This document shows positions 12,100 to 24,331 of a stretch of DNA of 64,000 nucleotides, one piece after another (the first letter of the stretch is position 1; each line of letters opens with the position of its first letter). Below the pieces are notes generated by a model that had not been told where the DNA came from, ran no database searches, and saw only the letters and a program-made list of their open reading frames with translations. The DNA is from Phorcus lineatus (Eukaryota; Mollusca; Gastropoda; Trochida; Trochidae), in contig OV121093.1 of assembly GCA_921293015.1 (NCBI GenBank), positions 28,716,622 through 28,780,621 of the forward strand, given 5' to 3'. The translations under genes were made by a program, and so were the position numbers.

Positions 12100-12870
12100 T
12101 ATTTTGCTCGATTTGTCAGATAAAAGGAATCTTGACCAAAAGGTTAACAAACAGGTTTTCACATCGACCAAGAGAGGGACTCATAATGCCCCATAGAGCA
12201 TAGAGTTCACCATAGACATATCCATAGGAGTACTTTTTACAGGTAAACGTTTTCTCATAAAGCAAATATGTACATTTTTAAATTGTTTAAGACCAACGGA
12301 ACCCCATATTTCACATTCCTTCAGCAATTTAGGTTTTGTGTCAAAAAGTTATAACCAGCACTTGATTGACAGGTTAAGGATTTGACTTTTACATAGTACA
12401 AAAAACATTGCTTTTGTGGCCTGTCGCAAAAGATTTGTGATAGAAAGTTTAAAACAGCATTGCTTATCAAAAATAACATCCAGGTATTTATAGTCGTAAA
12501 CATATCTCAAAGGAGAACTTTTGAGAAAAATTATCTTAACTCATACCAGTCTTGTTACTGCCAACTTTAGTTTGTTCCAAATTTATTGTTAATTTTTAAA
12601 TATTGATGTATACTTCAATATAGTTGATAGCTTTTTGGAGATTTGCTTTTGAGGAGGCCAATGAGGAGAAAACAAACAACTTGATGGATACGTCTATAGA
12701 ATTAGTTGTTGCCGAGTCAATTACTACACTTGGACAATTTCTGGAGATAAAAAATGTTTCTTAGTCATTTAAAAACAATAAATGACAATAATACAGGGGA
12801 TAATTTTTCTCCTTGTCTAAATCTAACAAGGCAAGAGGAAATTGCGGAATCGCTCTTTTAAACCCTTACA
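12100..12870 (-). pseudogene. LINE reverse transcriptase relic, C-terminal part (split copy)
   Basis: Minus-strand translation in shifting frames gives RT-domain pieces in order: a QGE/LSP-like block and FLNDLETFF-like block (about 12800-12850), a decayed region where the catalytic aspartates should lie, then YDYKYLGVIFD (about 12490), the block that follows the catalytic core in many LINEs. Many stops and frameshifts are present. It is the downstream continuation of the fragment at 13750-14195; the two halves are separated by about 880 bp of later insertions. Confidence 0.55.
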
Positions 12871-12944
12871 CATGATTTAATACACCTATATTTATACACC
12901 TCCAGTGACGTCACTGCATTGTTTTCGTGGGACACTTGTTTACG

Positions 12945-13110
12945 TAATTTTCCTCAAACCCGATGCAACCACGCTACCCCGGGTAATTAACTTAAAAATG
13001 TCCCACTGACCCAGGCAATTATCATGATAATGCCCTCCGCCCGGGCAATTATCTTTATACTTCCCTCTGTCTCGGGTAATTATCTTAAATATTTCCCATC
13101 GATACAATCG
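12945..13110. repeat. Imperfect tandem repeat, about 31-35 bp, four units
   Basis: Units begin with a CCGGGTAATTA- or CCGGGCAATTA-type motif followed by TWTCTTWAWAATNTCCC. Four diverged copies are visible between about 12976 and 13110. It lies within the block that splits the LINE. Confidence 0.55.
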
Positions 13111-13199
13111 AGTTTTTTTTGTTAAAGTCATAGTGTAGACTTATTAATACTTTTCAAAAATAGCACTTATTTACTTTCCAATTTGCAAATATTTTCGAA

Positions 13200-13285
13200 A
13201 ATATGCCGTCTCGAATCGGCTGAGCTCACACCCCAGAACGCTGAACCCGACGCTCTGACTACTGAGCCAATGTGACAGCTCTGAA
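13200..13285 (-). repeat. tRNA-derived SINE head
   Basis: On the minus strand TTGGCTCAGTAGTCAGAGCG matches a tRNA D-arm/A-box. About 35 nt later comes a B-box-like GCCGATTCGAGACGGC. The spacing is tRNA-like, but the acceptor stem is not paired, so this is a SINE or pseudo-tRNA rather than a functional gene. Confidence 0.6.
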
Positions 13286-13607
13286 GAAACACTTGATTTA
13301 GTTCCTTTTATAACAAAGGTCTGAGTTTGAGTGGTTTGTAATTTTTATTATCATGTTTATTTTAAGGTTAACTAGTGCTAAAGTATATTTATATCATTCT
13401 TAAAGATTATTAAACGATCTAGGGATTTTTAAAGTGAAAATCACGCGACTCAATGTCCCACTATCAATAAATGCTGACCGCACGTGCAACGCATACCAAG
13501 GCTAACGCAGCTGCGTTTGGCAATGCATTTTAAAACCGAAAACACATTTGATCGACTTTTCATTACAGTGTCCACACTTAATATTTAAGTACAAAATTGT
13601 TTTCCAG
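13286..13607. other. No gene recognised
   Basis: AT-rich spacer inside the insertion that splits the LINE. No repeat unit or coding frame seen. Confidence 0.4.
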
Positions 13608-13745
13608 CTGTTTCTGTCGTTTTATAAGTTGGATAAAACATGAACCGTGGGCATTATTGAAAATTATGCCCTCCTCCCTCGGGAAATGCGGTCGTCAGGC
13701 ATACTTTATAATAATGCCCACAGGTCACGTTTTATCCTACACATA
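13608..13745. repeat. Foldback repeat, copy 2
   Basis: Arms contain GGATAAAACATGAACCGTGG with GCATTATT on the left and the complement AATAATGCCCACAGGTCACG with TTTTATCC on the right. The loop is rich in CCTC/CCCTCGGG. Its right end abuts the resumed LINE at about 13745, consistent with insertion into the LINE. Loop and arm style match the foldbacks at 2625-2725 and 46070-46218. Confidence 0.65.
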
Positions 13746-13749
13746 TATG

Positions 13750-14195
13750 TCACAATTCTAAAGGATTTGCCTTATTTCTTTACCTTGATCATGCAATGTA
13801 TTCCACAATGCTGCCCTCCATACACTATCAAAAGCCTTTTTAAAATCGAAAAAACAACAAAATATTTTCTTCTTTATTGACTTAAACAAATCTACAAGAC
13901 TAGTGTTGAATACTTTTTACAGAATCCAGCCTGCCCTTCTGATCATATATTTTGACTTTCTAAGAAATGAATACTTTTAAAGAGCTTTCTAAAACAACTA
14001 AGGTCTATAGTTTTCTGGATTGTTTTTATCATCTTTACCTTTATAAAGAGGGCGAATTATTCCGCTAAGCCATTGCTCCGAATATACACCATCGTCTAAA
14101 ATGTAATTGAATAGATTCAAATAAACTGGTAACATAATATCTTGCGTGGATTTAATTTATCCGTTGATGACTTCATCAGTATTCCAAATCTATTT
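13750..14195 (-). pseudogene. LINE reverse transcriptase relic, N-terminal part (split copy)
   Basis: Minus-strand translation shows the N-terminal RT blocks of a CR1/Jockey/RTE-like LINE with frameshifts: a decayed PIYKKGD-N-PENYRPI-type region (about 14040-13990), QAGFCKKYST (about 13935) and FDFKKAFDSVWR (about 13845-13810). The frame then stops close to the foldback at 13745. The remainder resumes at about 12870. Confidence 0.65.
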
Positions 14196-15479
14196 GGGTT
14201 ATATTTTCCACTTGAAGTTATATTTTTTATGTAACTGTTTTGCATAAGTATTAACTATAAAGAGAGTCAGTCAGTCTTAGCCATGTGGCTTGGAGGTCAT
14301 GAAGGACATGGCCTGCAAGATAATAGTTTCTTCTTCTTTCCAATTTTATTTTATTTTATTTGTGCAGTTCATCATTGTCAATATACAAGTTAATCATTGT
14401 CAATATTACAATTTATTAGGTTGCATGTTGAATGTAAACATTGCCCTTGTTGTATAAGTGGAGTAGGACATTTTGTTCCATAGAAGTCAAAACAGTTGAT
14501 TTTCTAAAATTCATTTTGCATTTGATCGAAATTTTCAAAACTTACCTTAGATTTCAAAGTTTGAATTTACAAGAAATAGATATGATGTATTTATTTGACG
14601 ACAAGCCTTGACATTTATACCACTTTAAATTACACCTTTCAAACCGTTTATCAGCAAGTGAAAACCTTATTTACATCTCTTCCTTAATCAAGACATTACA
14701 CAAATAGGAAATAATAGATTAACCTGTTAAAGATAAAGAAAAAAATGCGCATAGTTTGAAATCTCAGGGGCGGAGACCAGACATAAATTACTTTTTATTA
14801 AGGCTTATTTGGAGAGCCGATTCTGTAGACATCGTAGCGTGTTTGCCTTTTACTAACGTCACAAGAGTCCCGTGTTAACCAAGATCATCATTTTTCAATG
14901 TGTTCTCGCGTTATTTGAATTATCAATTTAGCTTAAAAATCTTCACTAAACAACCCAAATCCTCGAAAAAGCGATCCAACTTGACAAAAAAGGTTGTATT
15001 GCAAGATTATTGATAAACTGGTATTTATTATGGATAATTGTATATCTAAAAAGTCCAATAAAATCACCTGGCGTATTTCCATTGACACTACAGAAGAACG
15101 TATTAGTCTGACACTGGGATGTCCAGAAAATGTACATGCAGGGCACACGTGGCCGAATATTGCACAATATACATGGGCTATTACTTATGATGGTGACAAT
15201 TAACTATATATAACACATCTCTGTTTGTTATCTTCATGCAAATGATTACACACTTGTATATGCATTGTATAAATATGGTCATTGATCAACCTAGAACGTA
15301 TTATTTCAAGCAATACACATCCTTGCTGGGAATACTCTATCTGCTTTCTGTTCAGCACCTTATCTGTGATTGATGTCATTTTAGAGAAATGTTCTACGTT
15401 CTTTTACAAACTTACTCAAGTGAACGGACATTGCTTTTATGTTCAAGATATTTGGGTTTCTTTCAAATTAATTTTGTAA
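14196..15479. other. No gene recognised
   Basis: AT-rich. Overlapping short frames around 14933-15203 exist on both strands (70-73 codons each). Neither resembles a known family nor shows splice context, so I do not call either. Confidence 0.4.
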
Positions 15480-16030
15480 AAGATATCAATGTCTGGTTTT
15501 AATCGTGTTGTTATTTGCTTATGTATCTACAGTCTCTGTGGTCAATTTAGGCAATACATTTATTTCAGCCTACTGCTGAAATATCGTCCACGAGACGCTG
15601 AACAATAACTAAATCACTTAACCTGTATGTTTGTAGCCTCACTGTTTGCTGACTTACTGCATGAAATCACTATGTCTGCAGTTCACAATATTAGGAAGGC
15701 TATACATGAAAAATTTGCACTGAATTGTATCCTCGGGTAATGAAAGTGAAAGTGTTATCAGGAAGCAGGATACTTTCAGATTCATATTTGGTTTCACATT
15801 CCTGTTGCTGTGTAAAACACTGTAAAAGTGAAGCAAATAACACGTGTGCTTATCTTGGTCAGAGATAGAGAGTCTGATCTATATGCATTATAATAAATCT
15901 GTCCAGGTTAAGTTGTTTTAACATGTATATCATGCAGTGTAACCAAGGTTTTATGTACACTTGTATGTCTTTGATAAAGGTAAACCGTTTTCTCCTATCC
16001 GAAGGTTCTCAATTAATAGTTAAAAATTAA
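15480..16030. repeat. Paralogous segment A (copy 1)
   Basis: Collinear with 49243-50100, the 3' flank of gene 2. Shared stretches include CTGGTTTTAAT followed by TTATGTATCAACGGTCTCTG-like sequence, GAACAATAACTAARTCACTT, ACTTTCAGATTCAYATTT followed by TTTCACATTCCTGTTG, and TATGTCTTTGATAMAGGTAA. Many substitutions and indels indicate an old duplication. No coding content seen. Confidence 0.65.
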
Positions 16031-16825
16031 ACTTGACTAAACAATCAAGAAAACTATAATGTTCATGAGGTTTTCATGTAATACATTAATTGTACGAAAT
16101 TCGAAAATTATACACTATTGACACAATTTTGGTCTGATGTAAAACTATTTATGAAAACTGGCTGAAGAAAAGTGTGTTTACCAACTTATTTATGTGTGTT
16201 TCCCAGAATATGTCCAATATGTTCAAGTGCCTCTTGATAACGGAGAATGAGGGACTTATGCTTTGTTTATGTTGATATGTGTTTCACTGCCTAAACAGAA
16301 GTCAAATAATACTCTTATTATGATCATTGTAAATACTGTAAATTATGATCATTGTAAATACACAAAATTTAATGTGTATTGATATGAACATGTATATGGC
16401 CTATGGCCTACAAACATGAATAAACACACGTGATTAGACTTGCACTAGTCCAAGCATCCAGTCCGATATGGAATTGTAGAGTCAAACCGTGATATGAATG
16501 TGATGTGAGCGTGAAGTGATATGAAATAAACATGACTATGGAAATCCGTTACAATTTATTTTACCAACTTCACTTTTTAATGCAATGCAATGTCTAAGAC
16601 AACACTTGCGGGCTGTTGTAGTCGCTAATTGCTTATGTGTTTCGAAAATCACGCTGCCGACTCGATTTTGTTTGTTTGTTGTTACACCAGTCCATGTCGA
16701 CGTCCTGCGATATAGCCATTTTATTTATTTCGCGGTTGCTAGTATTATTGCACGGACTTAGGCCGCGACACCATTGTGGCTATGCATTGCGGTGAAACCT
16801 GCGAGCATCGGCTGGAACTATGAGT
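16031..16825. other. No gene recognised
   Basis: AT-rich spacer. A 20-23 bp direct duplication (ATGATCATTGTAAATAC) occurs at about 16320-16360. Nothing else seen. Confidence 0.4.
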
Positions 16826-16985
16826 GGAGCGCACTGAAATTTTAAATTCAGTGTAATATTGCACCCAAACCTGACTGCGAGACAATGTTGCAGATCCCAT
16901 GTTTGATTAGAACAACGGACATCTTGATCCGAAGCCGAAAGATCTTGATCCGAAGCCGAAAGATCTTGATCCGAAGCCGAACGAG
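16826..16985 (-). repeat. tRNA-SINE family member, copy 1
   Basis: Contains ATTGCACCCAAACCTGACTG and a preceding CACTGAAATTTTAAATTCAG block shared with 50380-50505 and, in reverse, 42165-42275. The tRNA-like head found in the other copies has been replaced here by a triplicated 21-bp unit. Confidence 0.6.
16920..16982. repeat. 21-bp tandem repeat, three units
   Basis: Three consecutive near-identical units, each GATCTTGATCCGAAGCCGAA plus one A (first unit starts with C, last ends with C). The CCGAAGCC core also occurs once in the SINE at about 50482, so the array grew from the SINE head. Confidence 0.9.
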
Positions 16986-17305
16986 CTTGCTACTTGCTAC
17001 CCCCTTTCTTTTAAAAGCTAAAAGCTCAATAAACTGTCATCTTTAGGAAGTCATCAAGGTACACACTCGCAACACCAGATCCAAGTTTTCTATTTTTAAG
17101 ATAGCAGTTATGCTAGAAGTAAGTCTTTTGAATATTTTTCAATGGAAAATCATGTGTCTAATTTGCGTCATTATATTTTGAAAATGCCACTTAAAGTCAA
17201 TAACGTCTTAATAGTCCGGATGGACAGGAACACAACGATTGACATGTTTGAGATCTGTGTTTATGCATTAGATTGACGATTGTAAAATAAACTTCTGTAA
17301 AAGTC

Positions 17306-17439
17306 CAATGTTTGCCTCTACCCGTCAGAAAACCAGTGTCTATATCAGGAAGCTACCGAAGACACGGGCGAGTCGTGCAGCACGTGCACCTCGCTGGATT
17401 CAACTGCCTGCCAATGTCAAAGTGGAGACTACACAAAAG
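17306..17439 (+). CDS. Isolated cysteine-rich (EGF-like) exon candidate
   Basis: Between an AAAG acceptor-like site (weak) and a GTAACA donor, one frame is open and cysteine-rich: C...NQC...ESCSTC...ACQCQSGDY, ending AAA G in phase 1. Phase 1 ends are typical of the EGF exons in this window. No flanking exons were found within reach, so it may be a leftover from a lost receptor gene in the duplicated A-SINE-B segment. An overlapping 72-codon frame in another register looks like noise. Confidence 0.35.
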
Positions 17440-17754
17440 GTAACAACGATATTTATATCTATGCTGTTTGCAATAATACTGATCTTTAAATTATATTTTT
17501 TCTTGAGCAAAAGCACAGCGTTGTAATAACAGTTTACACGTACCTTGCATAGGAGAGTTAAATCTCTCACTTGGTCGCGGCAAGCCAAATGATGAAGTGT
17601 CATTTTTAATGGAAACTCAATTCAGAGACATAATTTTAATGCTATATTTATCGTTTTCTAAACAACAATTATCATTATAACAGAAAGTATATTCTACGCT
17701 ATTAGACGTTAATGACGTATAGGTGTAAAATATCAGACATATGAATTAACATTC
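17440..17754. other. No gene recognised
   Basis: AT-rich sequence downstream of the candidate exon; no further exon seen. Confidence 0.4.
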
Positions 17755-17870
17755 TGCGCCGATTGAACTGCCTGCTGAGTCAACAACATGACTCTGCACG
17801 TGTTGCACGCTTTTCACGTACTAAAGCAATTGGACATCAAGGGACAGTTTTATAACTTCGCAAAAAGGTC
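17755..17870. repeat. Paralogous segment B fragment (copy 1)
   Basis: Contains ATGACTCTGCACGTGTTGCA followed by CGCTTTTCACGT, matching 36460-36505 and 53030-53065, which lie downstream of the two TRIM copies. It follows segment A and the SINE in the same order as at 49.2-53.1 kb. Confidence 0.6.
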
Positions 17871-20113
17871 CGTCATATTGAGTCATGTTACAAATAAGGT
17901 GATTGGAATAAAGAGATGAAAGACAAATATCATTTGAATAGCCCTATTCTAATTATAAAGTCTTGTTGATGTTGTGTTAAGATTGCAAGTTCCTAAGAAA
18001 TGAAGTTGGGGTTCTTATGCAAACCTCCCACTATCAGAGAAATCTTGATTTTTATGACGTCATCTAATGACATGCAATAATCTCAAACATGTGGATATGA
18101 GATTATTTGGGCGCTTGTCCAATATTTATGTAACCTAATTGGAATGAATTATGAAGATGAATACTTTTTTAACAAGTAGATTACAAATTGTTAATGATTA
18201 AAATCCATTTGGTAAGATAAACATTTCTTCATGTTCACTATAATGAGTGATGTGAGCGGGAATGAAACTTGAATCTTAACAACGGTCACCTTTTATCAAG
18301 ACGCTTTGATTCAATAGCATTTAGTACTGCTTAGTTACAATAAGACGGCATGCATCCCTTATGGTAAACAAGACAGACAAAGTAGTCAAAGTTTGGAAAC
18401 TTCTCTAAAGTGGTCAGTATAACAGTTAGAATTTGAAAGTGTTTATACGTAATAAACGAGTAAAATGTAAAACGGACGTGTGACTTGACTTAAGTGCATG
18501 TAGAAGACTTGTTTCGTTTTTCATTGAAACAAAGAAATTATCATATTTTTGTCATTTGGGAATGAATTTGTCTGATGTGTTGCATTTGTGCAAACACATT
18601 AAAGACAAACTACATCTTGATTAAAATAGATGGGCGTCTTTCAGGTTTGTTACAATGAGACTCCAAATTTCAGAGAAGTTTCACTCATGTTTTATTTGTC
18701 TGTTTTCCCTGTACTATAACTGTCGATTTGAAATATTAAGAAAGAAAGAGGTTTTTGAAAGCAGTTTCAGCCCCTGAAAGCTGTGGTAAACCTAAAAAAC
18801 ACAACCTTTTACTTTGATTGATAAAGTGAAAGTATTTTACGTGGAAGAATGTTACTTTTAGATAGTATTATGTAGGTATTTTGTGAACGCTAGAGTGCAA
18901 CAAACACAAACACAAACACAAAAAGATGAACTAAGACTCTTATCATATGTCATATCTTATAATTCATGCCAAAGTGTCAACATAATTGTTAATTCAAAAT
19001 ATCGTTATCAGTTTATCCGATATATCCAAGGTCAACGTTTACCATTGTTTTCAAGTTAATGTATCTACCCCAAAGGGAACGTTTGTGTCAGCTACGCTAA
19101 TTAACCTGTGTTCTTTTTTTTAAATCCTTAATTGCTTAATTAATTGCATCCCATTTGCTCTGGACGTATAGTTAGTATTCCACTGTTCTGCTTTCCTTTT
19201 ATACCGGTGTACGTTAAAGTTAAAAGAAAGAAAAGCATTCAATCTGATCATGTTAGGAGTACATCTCTTTCACTGCACAATCTTTAATTGGCGTCTGCTA
19301 TACTGAATTACAAAATCGTTGCTCTATGGCATTTACTTAGCAGTCGACTTTGTTTTATTAAACAATCTATTTTTCTTTCTGCTCTCTTTATAAACCGTTG
19401 TACGTTAAAGTTTTCAGAAAGAAAGGGAGTCAGTCCGACCTATCTCCCCATGCTCACACCACTAACCCCTGTTTGGTCATCACTTTGACCATCGTCCAGC
19501 CAAGTCTTTGATGCGTCGGTCGGGACCAGCAGTTTGACATGTATGTGCCGTTATGACGTAACAAACCAACACCGACCCGACTTTATCTCTATCGTTATTT
19601 CGTCTCTTGAAGATATTTTGAGAAATTTGGCCTAAACAAAGTTTTTATCTCTCACAATTGGTGTTGGAAGTGCGGTGATTAATATACTAGGTACTATCGG
19701 GGGTAGGGCAATGAATTGTATATGTCATAGTCTTTATTCTACAAAAATGATGTTTTGAAATTTTGTGATTCATAGCTTTGTTTCTTAGATATAGACAAAA
19801 TCAGATTTGAGGGTAGACACCATGCCACGCCCATATTTGAAGAGCAATCTAGAATTACAATTTGAGTTTTCATTTCAGAAAAGTGTTTTTCTTAAAATGT
19901 CAGCCTCCCATGCCTATCGGTTCTGGAGAAAATCTTTTTTGTTTTGTTTTTTTAAGGGAAAATGTCTGGCATGCCAATATTTGAGACAGGGTGGAGGTGT
20001 CAGGGGGTCAGTCTCATATTTACAAATTTCGATCACCTACAACCTACGAACACCCCCACAAAAATCCCCACTGATGTAGAAACTGATAAAATTTTACGTC
20101 CACGAACGTATTG
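17871..20113. other. No gene recognised
   Basis: AT-rich. A short local duplication (CGTTAAAGTT with AGAAAGAAA context) occurs at about 19195-19260 and 19380-19435, and a CACAAA run at about 18900. No coding or RNA gene seen. The last three bases (20111-20113, TTG) are the proposed target duplication of the large CACTA-like element. Confidence 0.45.
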
Positions 20114-20302
20114 CACTACAAGAAAAGGTGGGGTTTCCTCATGCATTATACGGCATTAAACCCTAAGAGTTTAATGCAATTTCCTCTGGAGGAAACCCTA
20201 GGCGTTTAATGACATTTCATCAGCATTAACCAGGGAATTTCCTCAGCGAAGGAAATGCCATGAAACTTAATTAAACTAGAGGAAACTGCAGGAAATGTTT
20301 GT
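20114..20302 (+). repeat. Left terminus and subterminal repeats of the CACTA-like element
   Basis: CACTACAAGAAAA is followed by about 180 bp packed with short GTTTAATG/CATTAAAC and GGAAAC/GTTTCC motifs in both orientations, the kind of subterminal array to which CACTA transposases bind. The same two motifs fill the opposite end at 34680-34857. Confidence 0.6.
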
Positions 20303-21444
20303 GTTTGTGTCAAGTTGAAAATTATTATTTGCATTAATTATGTGTTGAAGAAATGTTTAGTAGAGATAACATGAAATAATAAGTTATGTCCTGTTAGAGA
20401 ATTTTGGTGTATCTTTGTTGTACAAATGAAAAAAAAGATACTTAAACACTCTGAATAAATATTCATATGTAAAAGTGTTTATTAAATTACATAGATAGTG
20501 ATAAGAAGCATTAATTGAATTTTATATTCTAACCAAATGCTCTACTAAGTGAAATTGACATTAATAAAAATTAAAGGGTTTGTACTGGTGTATTAAAGGG
20601 ATAAATGGTACCTTTCATTCATAGGCATAATCTATACGTTACAACATAGAAATATGATTTTAGTTTTTAGTTCAATTCATTGATGTGATCGTTATTGGAG
20701 ACATTGCGTAGCGCGGTGACAAAGCTTAGTAAATGCTCATGGCTGTGACTGAAGACTACATTCAAAATATGTTCTACAAATGAAATGCAAATAAACCGTA
20801 TATAAATAATTTATACTATCAAAGCAAGTATACTGATAGTTCAGCTGCAAAACAAACATATGAAACGTACCTTTTTCAGAGAATATATCCATACAAACAC
20901 AAATATCCAAATCCTGTTATAGGTAAGAACACATATTCAACTATTATGACTGATCATTGATAGCACAAGTTGACGGCAGAAAGTTTAACCTACCACGACC
21001 AAAGTTTTTTCACATTATGACAAATCATGAACAAATTATATGACTGTCTAATGCTTACTAAAGTTCATTGGTTATTATTTAGCCCCTGAGATCTCATTGG
21101 ACAACTTGTTAATGTTGAGTTACTTTTTGTTTTTATAAAGCAGTCACGTGATGCGCCATCCTAATGACAGAGATTTAGAGGGGGTCACCTCTCTGCACCT
21201 GCATGTGGTTATACAGCGTCCTTGACATCTATCTAACGAGTGGTCACCGTATGGCACGTAATTGGTCTGAGTGACTTGTCTGAATGGAAACAGACACTAA
21301 CAAAACAAATACCGTCTCTGTGAAAACAATGCTTTATTTCTGTATAAAATATATGTAGTGAAAATAAAATTAATATTTACAGTTCATAGATGTATAATTG
21401 TTTTCAACGACATTTGTTTGCAGTTTAATTTTGTACAGACTATG
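20303..21444. other. Interior of CACTA-like element, no gene recognised
   Basis: AT-rich, no coding frame or repeat array recognised. Confidence 0.4.
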
Positions 21445-21717
21445 AGGTCCATATTACGGAAGCGGGTTTAGACCAGGTGTAACGGGAGTCCCGGTCTAAG
21501 CGATGGTTTAAACGTGAACTGGTATGATGAAAGGTGGTTTAGGGTTAGACCAGGTCTAAACTAAAGAAGATAGACCGAGATGTTAATATTTCATATTATG
21601 AAAGAAGGTTTAACGTAGTCTCACCTTTTTTCGTCCGTCCCCGGGTATTCCCGATCACGGTTACGAACTTTGCCGAAATCCCGGGTTTAAACCAGCTCTG
21701 ACGATGGATTTTTAAAT
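21445..21717 (+). repeat. Left long inverted arm of Harbinger-like element
   Basis: Collinear, in reverse complement, with 24326-24596, differing at roughly one base in fifteen by eye. Landmark segments are TTTAGACCAGGT, GGGAGTCCCG, CACGTTTAAAC-type and CCCCGGGTATTCCCGATCAC. Arms this long are unusual for the superfamily's short termini and suggest a foldback rearrangement. Confidence 0.8.
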
Positions 21718-24052
21718 CAAGTTGGTATTATCGAAGCAGTTTTTGCACTAAACCAGGTCTAAATCTGCCAAAATTATGCTAGAAATGTAGACCAGGTAGG
21801 GGTCAGGTTTACATGCTGGGATTTCCTGTATAGCTCTCCCAGAAAGAATTAATACATGTATGTTAATCGTGAATTCAGTGAATTAATTGTTAAACGATGT
21901 AATGGAAGAAGTTAATCAATTAATTCCGAAGTCAATGCATGTTAATTTTTTCTCTGCCACCACAGTATGACATATATAGGTCTAATACGTGTTATTCATA
22001 CCCGTTATTACCCCCTTCAAAGATGAATAACGTCATTGTAAAGTATATCATAACCAACAAATTCTCATAGTTTTATATTTATTCATCGCACTTCAGTTAA
22101 TTAGGTAACATAACATTAAAGTTACTGACTGAAGAAAAAACAATGAGACGCTTTAATGATGTAGTAAAAGCAGGAAGTTTTAACAAAACAATGTGTATTA
22201 ACTGTAAAAATATAATTTGATTATAGAAAATTGACACAATCATAATGTTACAGTATCGTATTGATTGCCCATACAGTTATCTCTTTACATGAATATACAA
22301 TATGAAGTAACCAATATATATGTAAGCAACTTCATTTATTTATTATTTAAAACATCATAGTACTAGTAAAACATCTAGGTGCATGAATTCAAGATACAAA
22401 TAACAATATGAACTAACCAATATAATAAGAGAACGGTAACTTTTCACTGTCTGAAACTTCATGCATAATTGAATAAATAGGCGAATGAATTAAGATGAAA
22501 AGTGAATAACAATTACCGGATAAATTGATATTTCCCCAAAAAGCAAGGGAGATAATACATTCTCGGGCACAGGACCAGAAAAAAAAGGTCACTGAGGCGT
22601 TATCAATGTTCGGTAATTAATGAAAATTTAACTGTAGAATGCTGAGTTGTTTATCATTGGGTCAATGTATTTTTTGTGAAAAAAAAAGTCTAGATTAAAA
22701 TGAAAATGCGTTGATTATAAACGGCAGAGAGATTATTCACGCTAAAGTTCAATAGACGTAACCTGTTCCTCCGTTGTTTCATAAATTGTAAATAAATTGT
22801 TGTTCTTATAAATGTAAATCAACTGTAATTTTTCAAGATAGAACATGACAGCGACCACAATGGTATGTGTACTTCCTTCCTGCGACCGATTGTTCACGAA
22901 ACAATACAAGTTATCTTTTTGTAATCATTTTGTTGAACATTGTTCTTTGTGACGTCAATGACAAACAAAATGCGGAAAATAGACTGCATGGAAATAACTC
23001 CTCGTTTTTCAAAATAAAAGCATAGTGACTGAATTTTCATCAACTGATAGTTATTGTTTCGATCTTGAAAATGATGAGTACCAGTTTCCGGTAAATAAAA
23101 TCTTAGTTTGAACAGCTTATTTCCAAATGCATACAAAACTGCAGATAATATTGTGTCTTATCTCATAAAATATATTAATATGAATTATAAAAAAAGAATT
23201 CATAAACTATACTATTGAATAGTTTTACTCTATTTAATTAATTGAAAATCCAACAAAATCATGTAGACAAAAAACGGAATATAAAATATCGGGAACGTAT
23301 CTCAGTAGTTTTAGCAAATCTATCAACCAAAGGCGTTCATTTGCCGATTAGTTTGACTGAACTCATAGGTTAAAATGAAAATTAAGAATATATGTCCGTG
23401 GTCACCTCGGCTCGTAATGATCTTACATGCCATATCTTCTGTCATCTGGATATAATGTTCTTGTTTCACACGGACGAATGTGAATATTAAAAATAAAGAA
23501 TACAAGCTTTCAAAACCCGGCCGACTTGATCGACGCCTGTGTCTAATCGTATTAGCTGTAACGGTGTAATTCGCGCTAAAATTATGGTCTTAATAATTGC
23601 GGCTATGCAGTTGTCTTGAGTGCATCAACTACCGGGTCTTAGCATATCGGCTTCGTTAATTCAAATGTGATATCCGAAACAAACAAATTGAAGCTCTTCA
23701 CCACTGCTGATATAATATGAGCCACGCCCATTTCCCCACCAAATTGTCTCCACTTCGACTGTTTGACAACAGTGCTTCAAAGCTACATGAGCGTGGGTTA
23801 AAGACTGTCGAAGTCCTGTGACTTTGTCTTGATTTATAAATGATAATCTTGAAAACACCTTATTTATTTTATCGCTAATTTTCTGATTCTAAAATATTCA
23901 TTTCATCTTCTAGTATTAGTCCTTATTACAAGTAATGAAAATAACAACAAAAATACAATTAATTTTTTCTTTAAAATAATTTCATAAGAGAATCAATATT
24001 ATGTCTCGTGACCTAGGAGAAGATGAAGATTAACGCAGTTGAACATTTTTAA
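21718..24052. other. Interior of Harbinger-like element, no other gene recognised
   Basis: AT-rich with short frames only. No second Harbinger ORF or other family recognised. Confidence 0.4.
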
Positions 24053-24331
24053 ATGCACCCCAGTTTATACAATGAACAATTTAAGTCAACCTACATAAAA
24101 GTGAGTAAAGCATTGGCTTCCTGTCGTCAAAGATTCGTTAACATGCCACCTTGTGCAAGGGCAAGACGTGTCATGGCCGGGTTTTCGCGAACAGCTAATT
24201 TCCCAAACGTTGCCGGTGCAATAGATTGCACTCATATTCCAATATCTACTCAAAGTGGTGACGATTCACTACGTTTTGTAAATAGAAAGGGATTTTCATC
24301 AATCAATAGATTCAATACACAGATAATTTAA
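24053..24331 (+). pseudogene. Truncated HARBI1-like DDE transposase
   Basis: 92 codons from an in-frame ATG. The helical N-terminal part (SKALASCRQRF) leads into FPNVAGAIDCTHIPI, the block around the first catalytic aspartate of PIF/Harbinger (DDE_Tnp_4) transposases, then FVNRKGFSSIN, the conserved block that follows. The frame ends at the junction with the inverted arm, so the second aspartate and the glutamate are missing and it cannot be catalytic. No Myb-like partner ORF was seen. Confidence 0.8.

Noticed and set aside
14933-15203. Overlapping 70-codon frames on both strands
   Set aside because: Open on both strands over the same bases; no motif favours either, so chance is likely.
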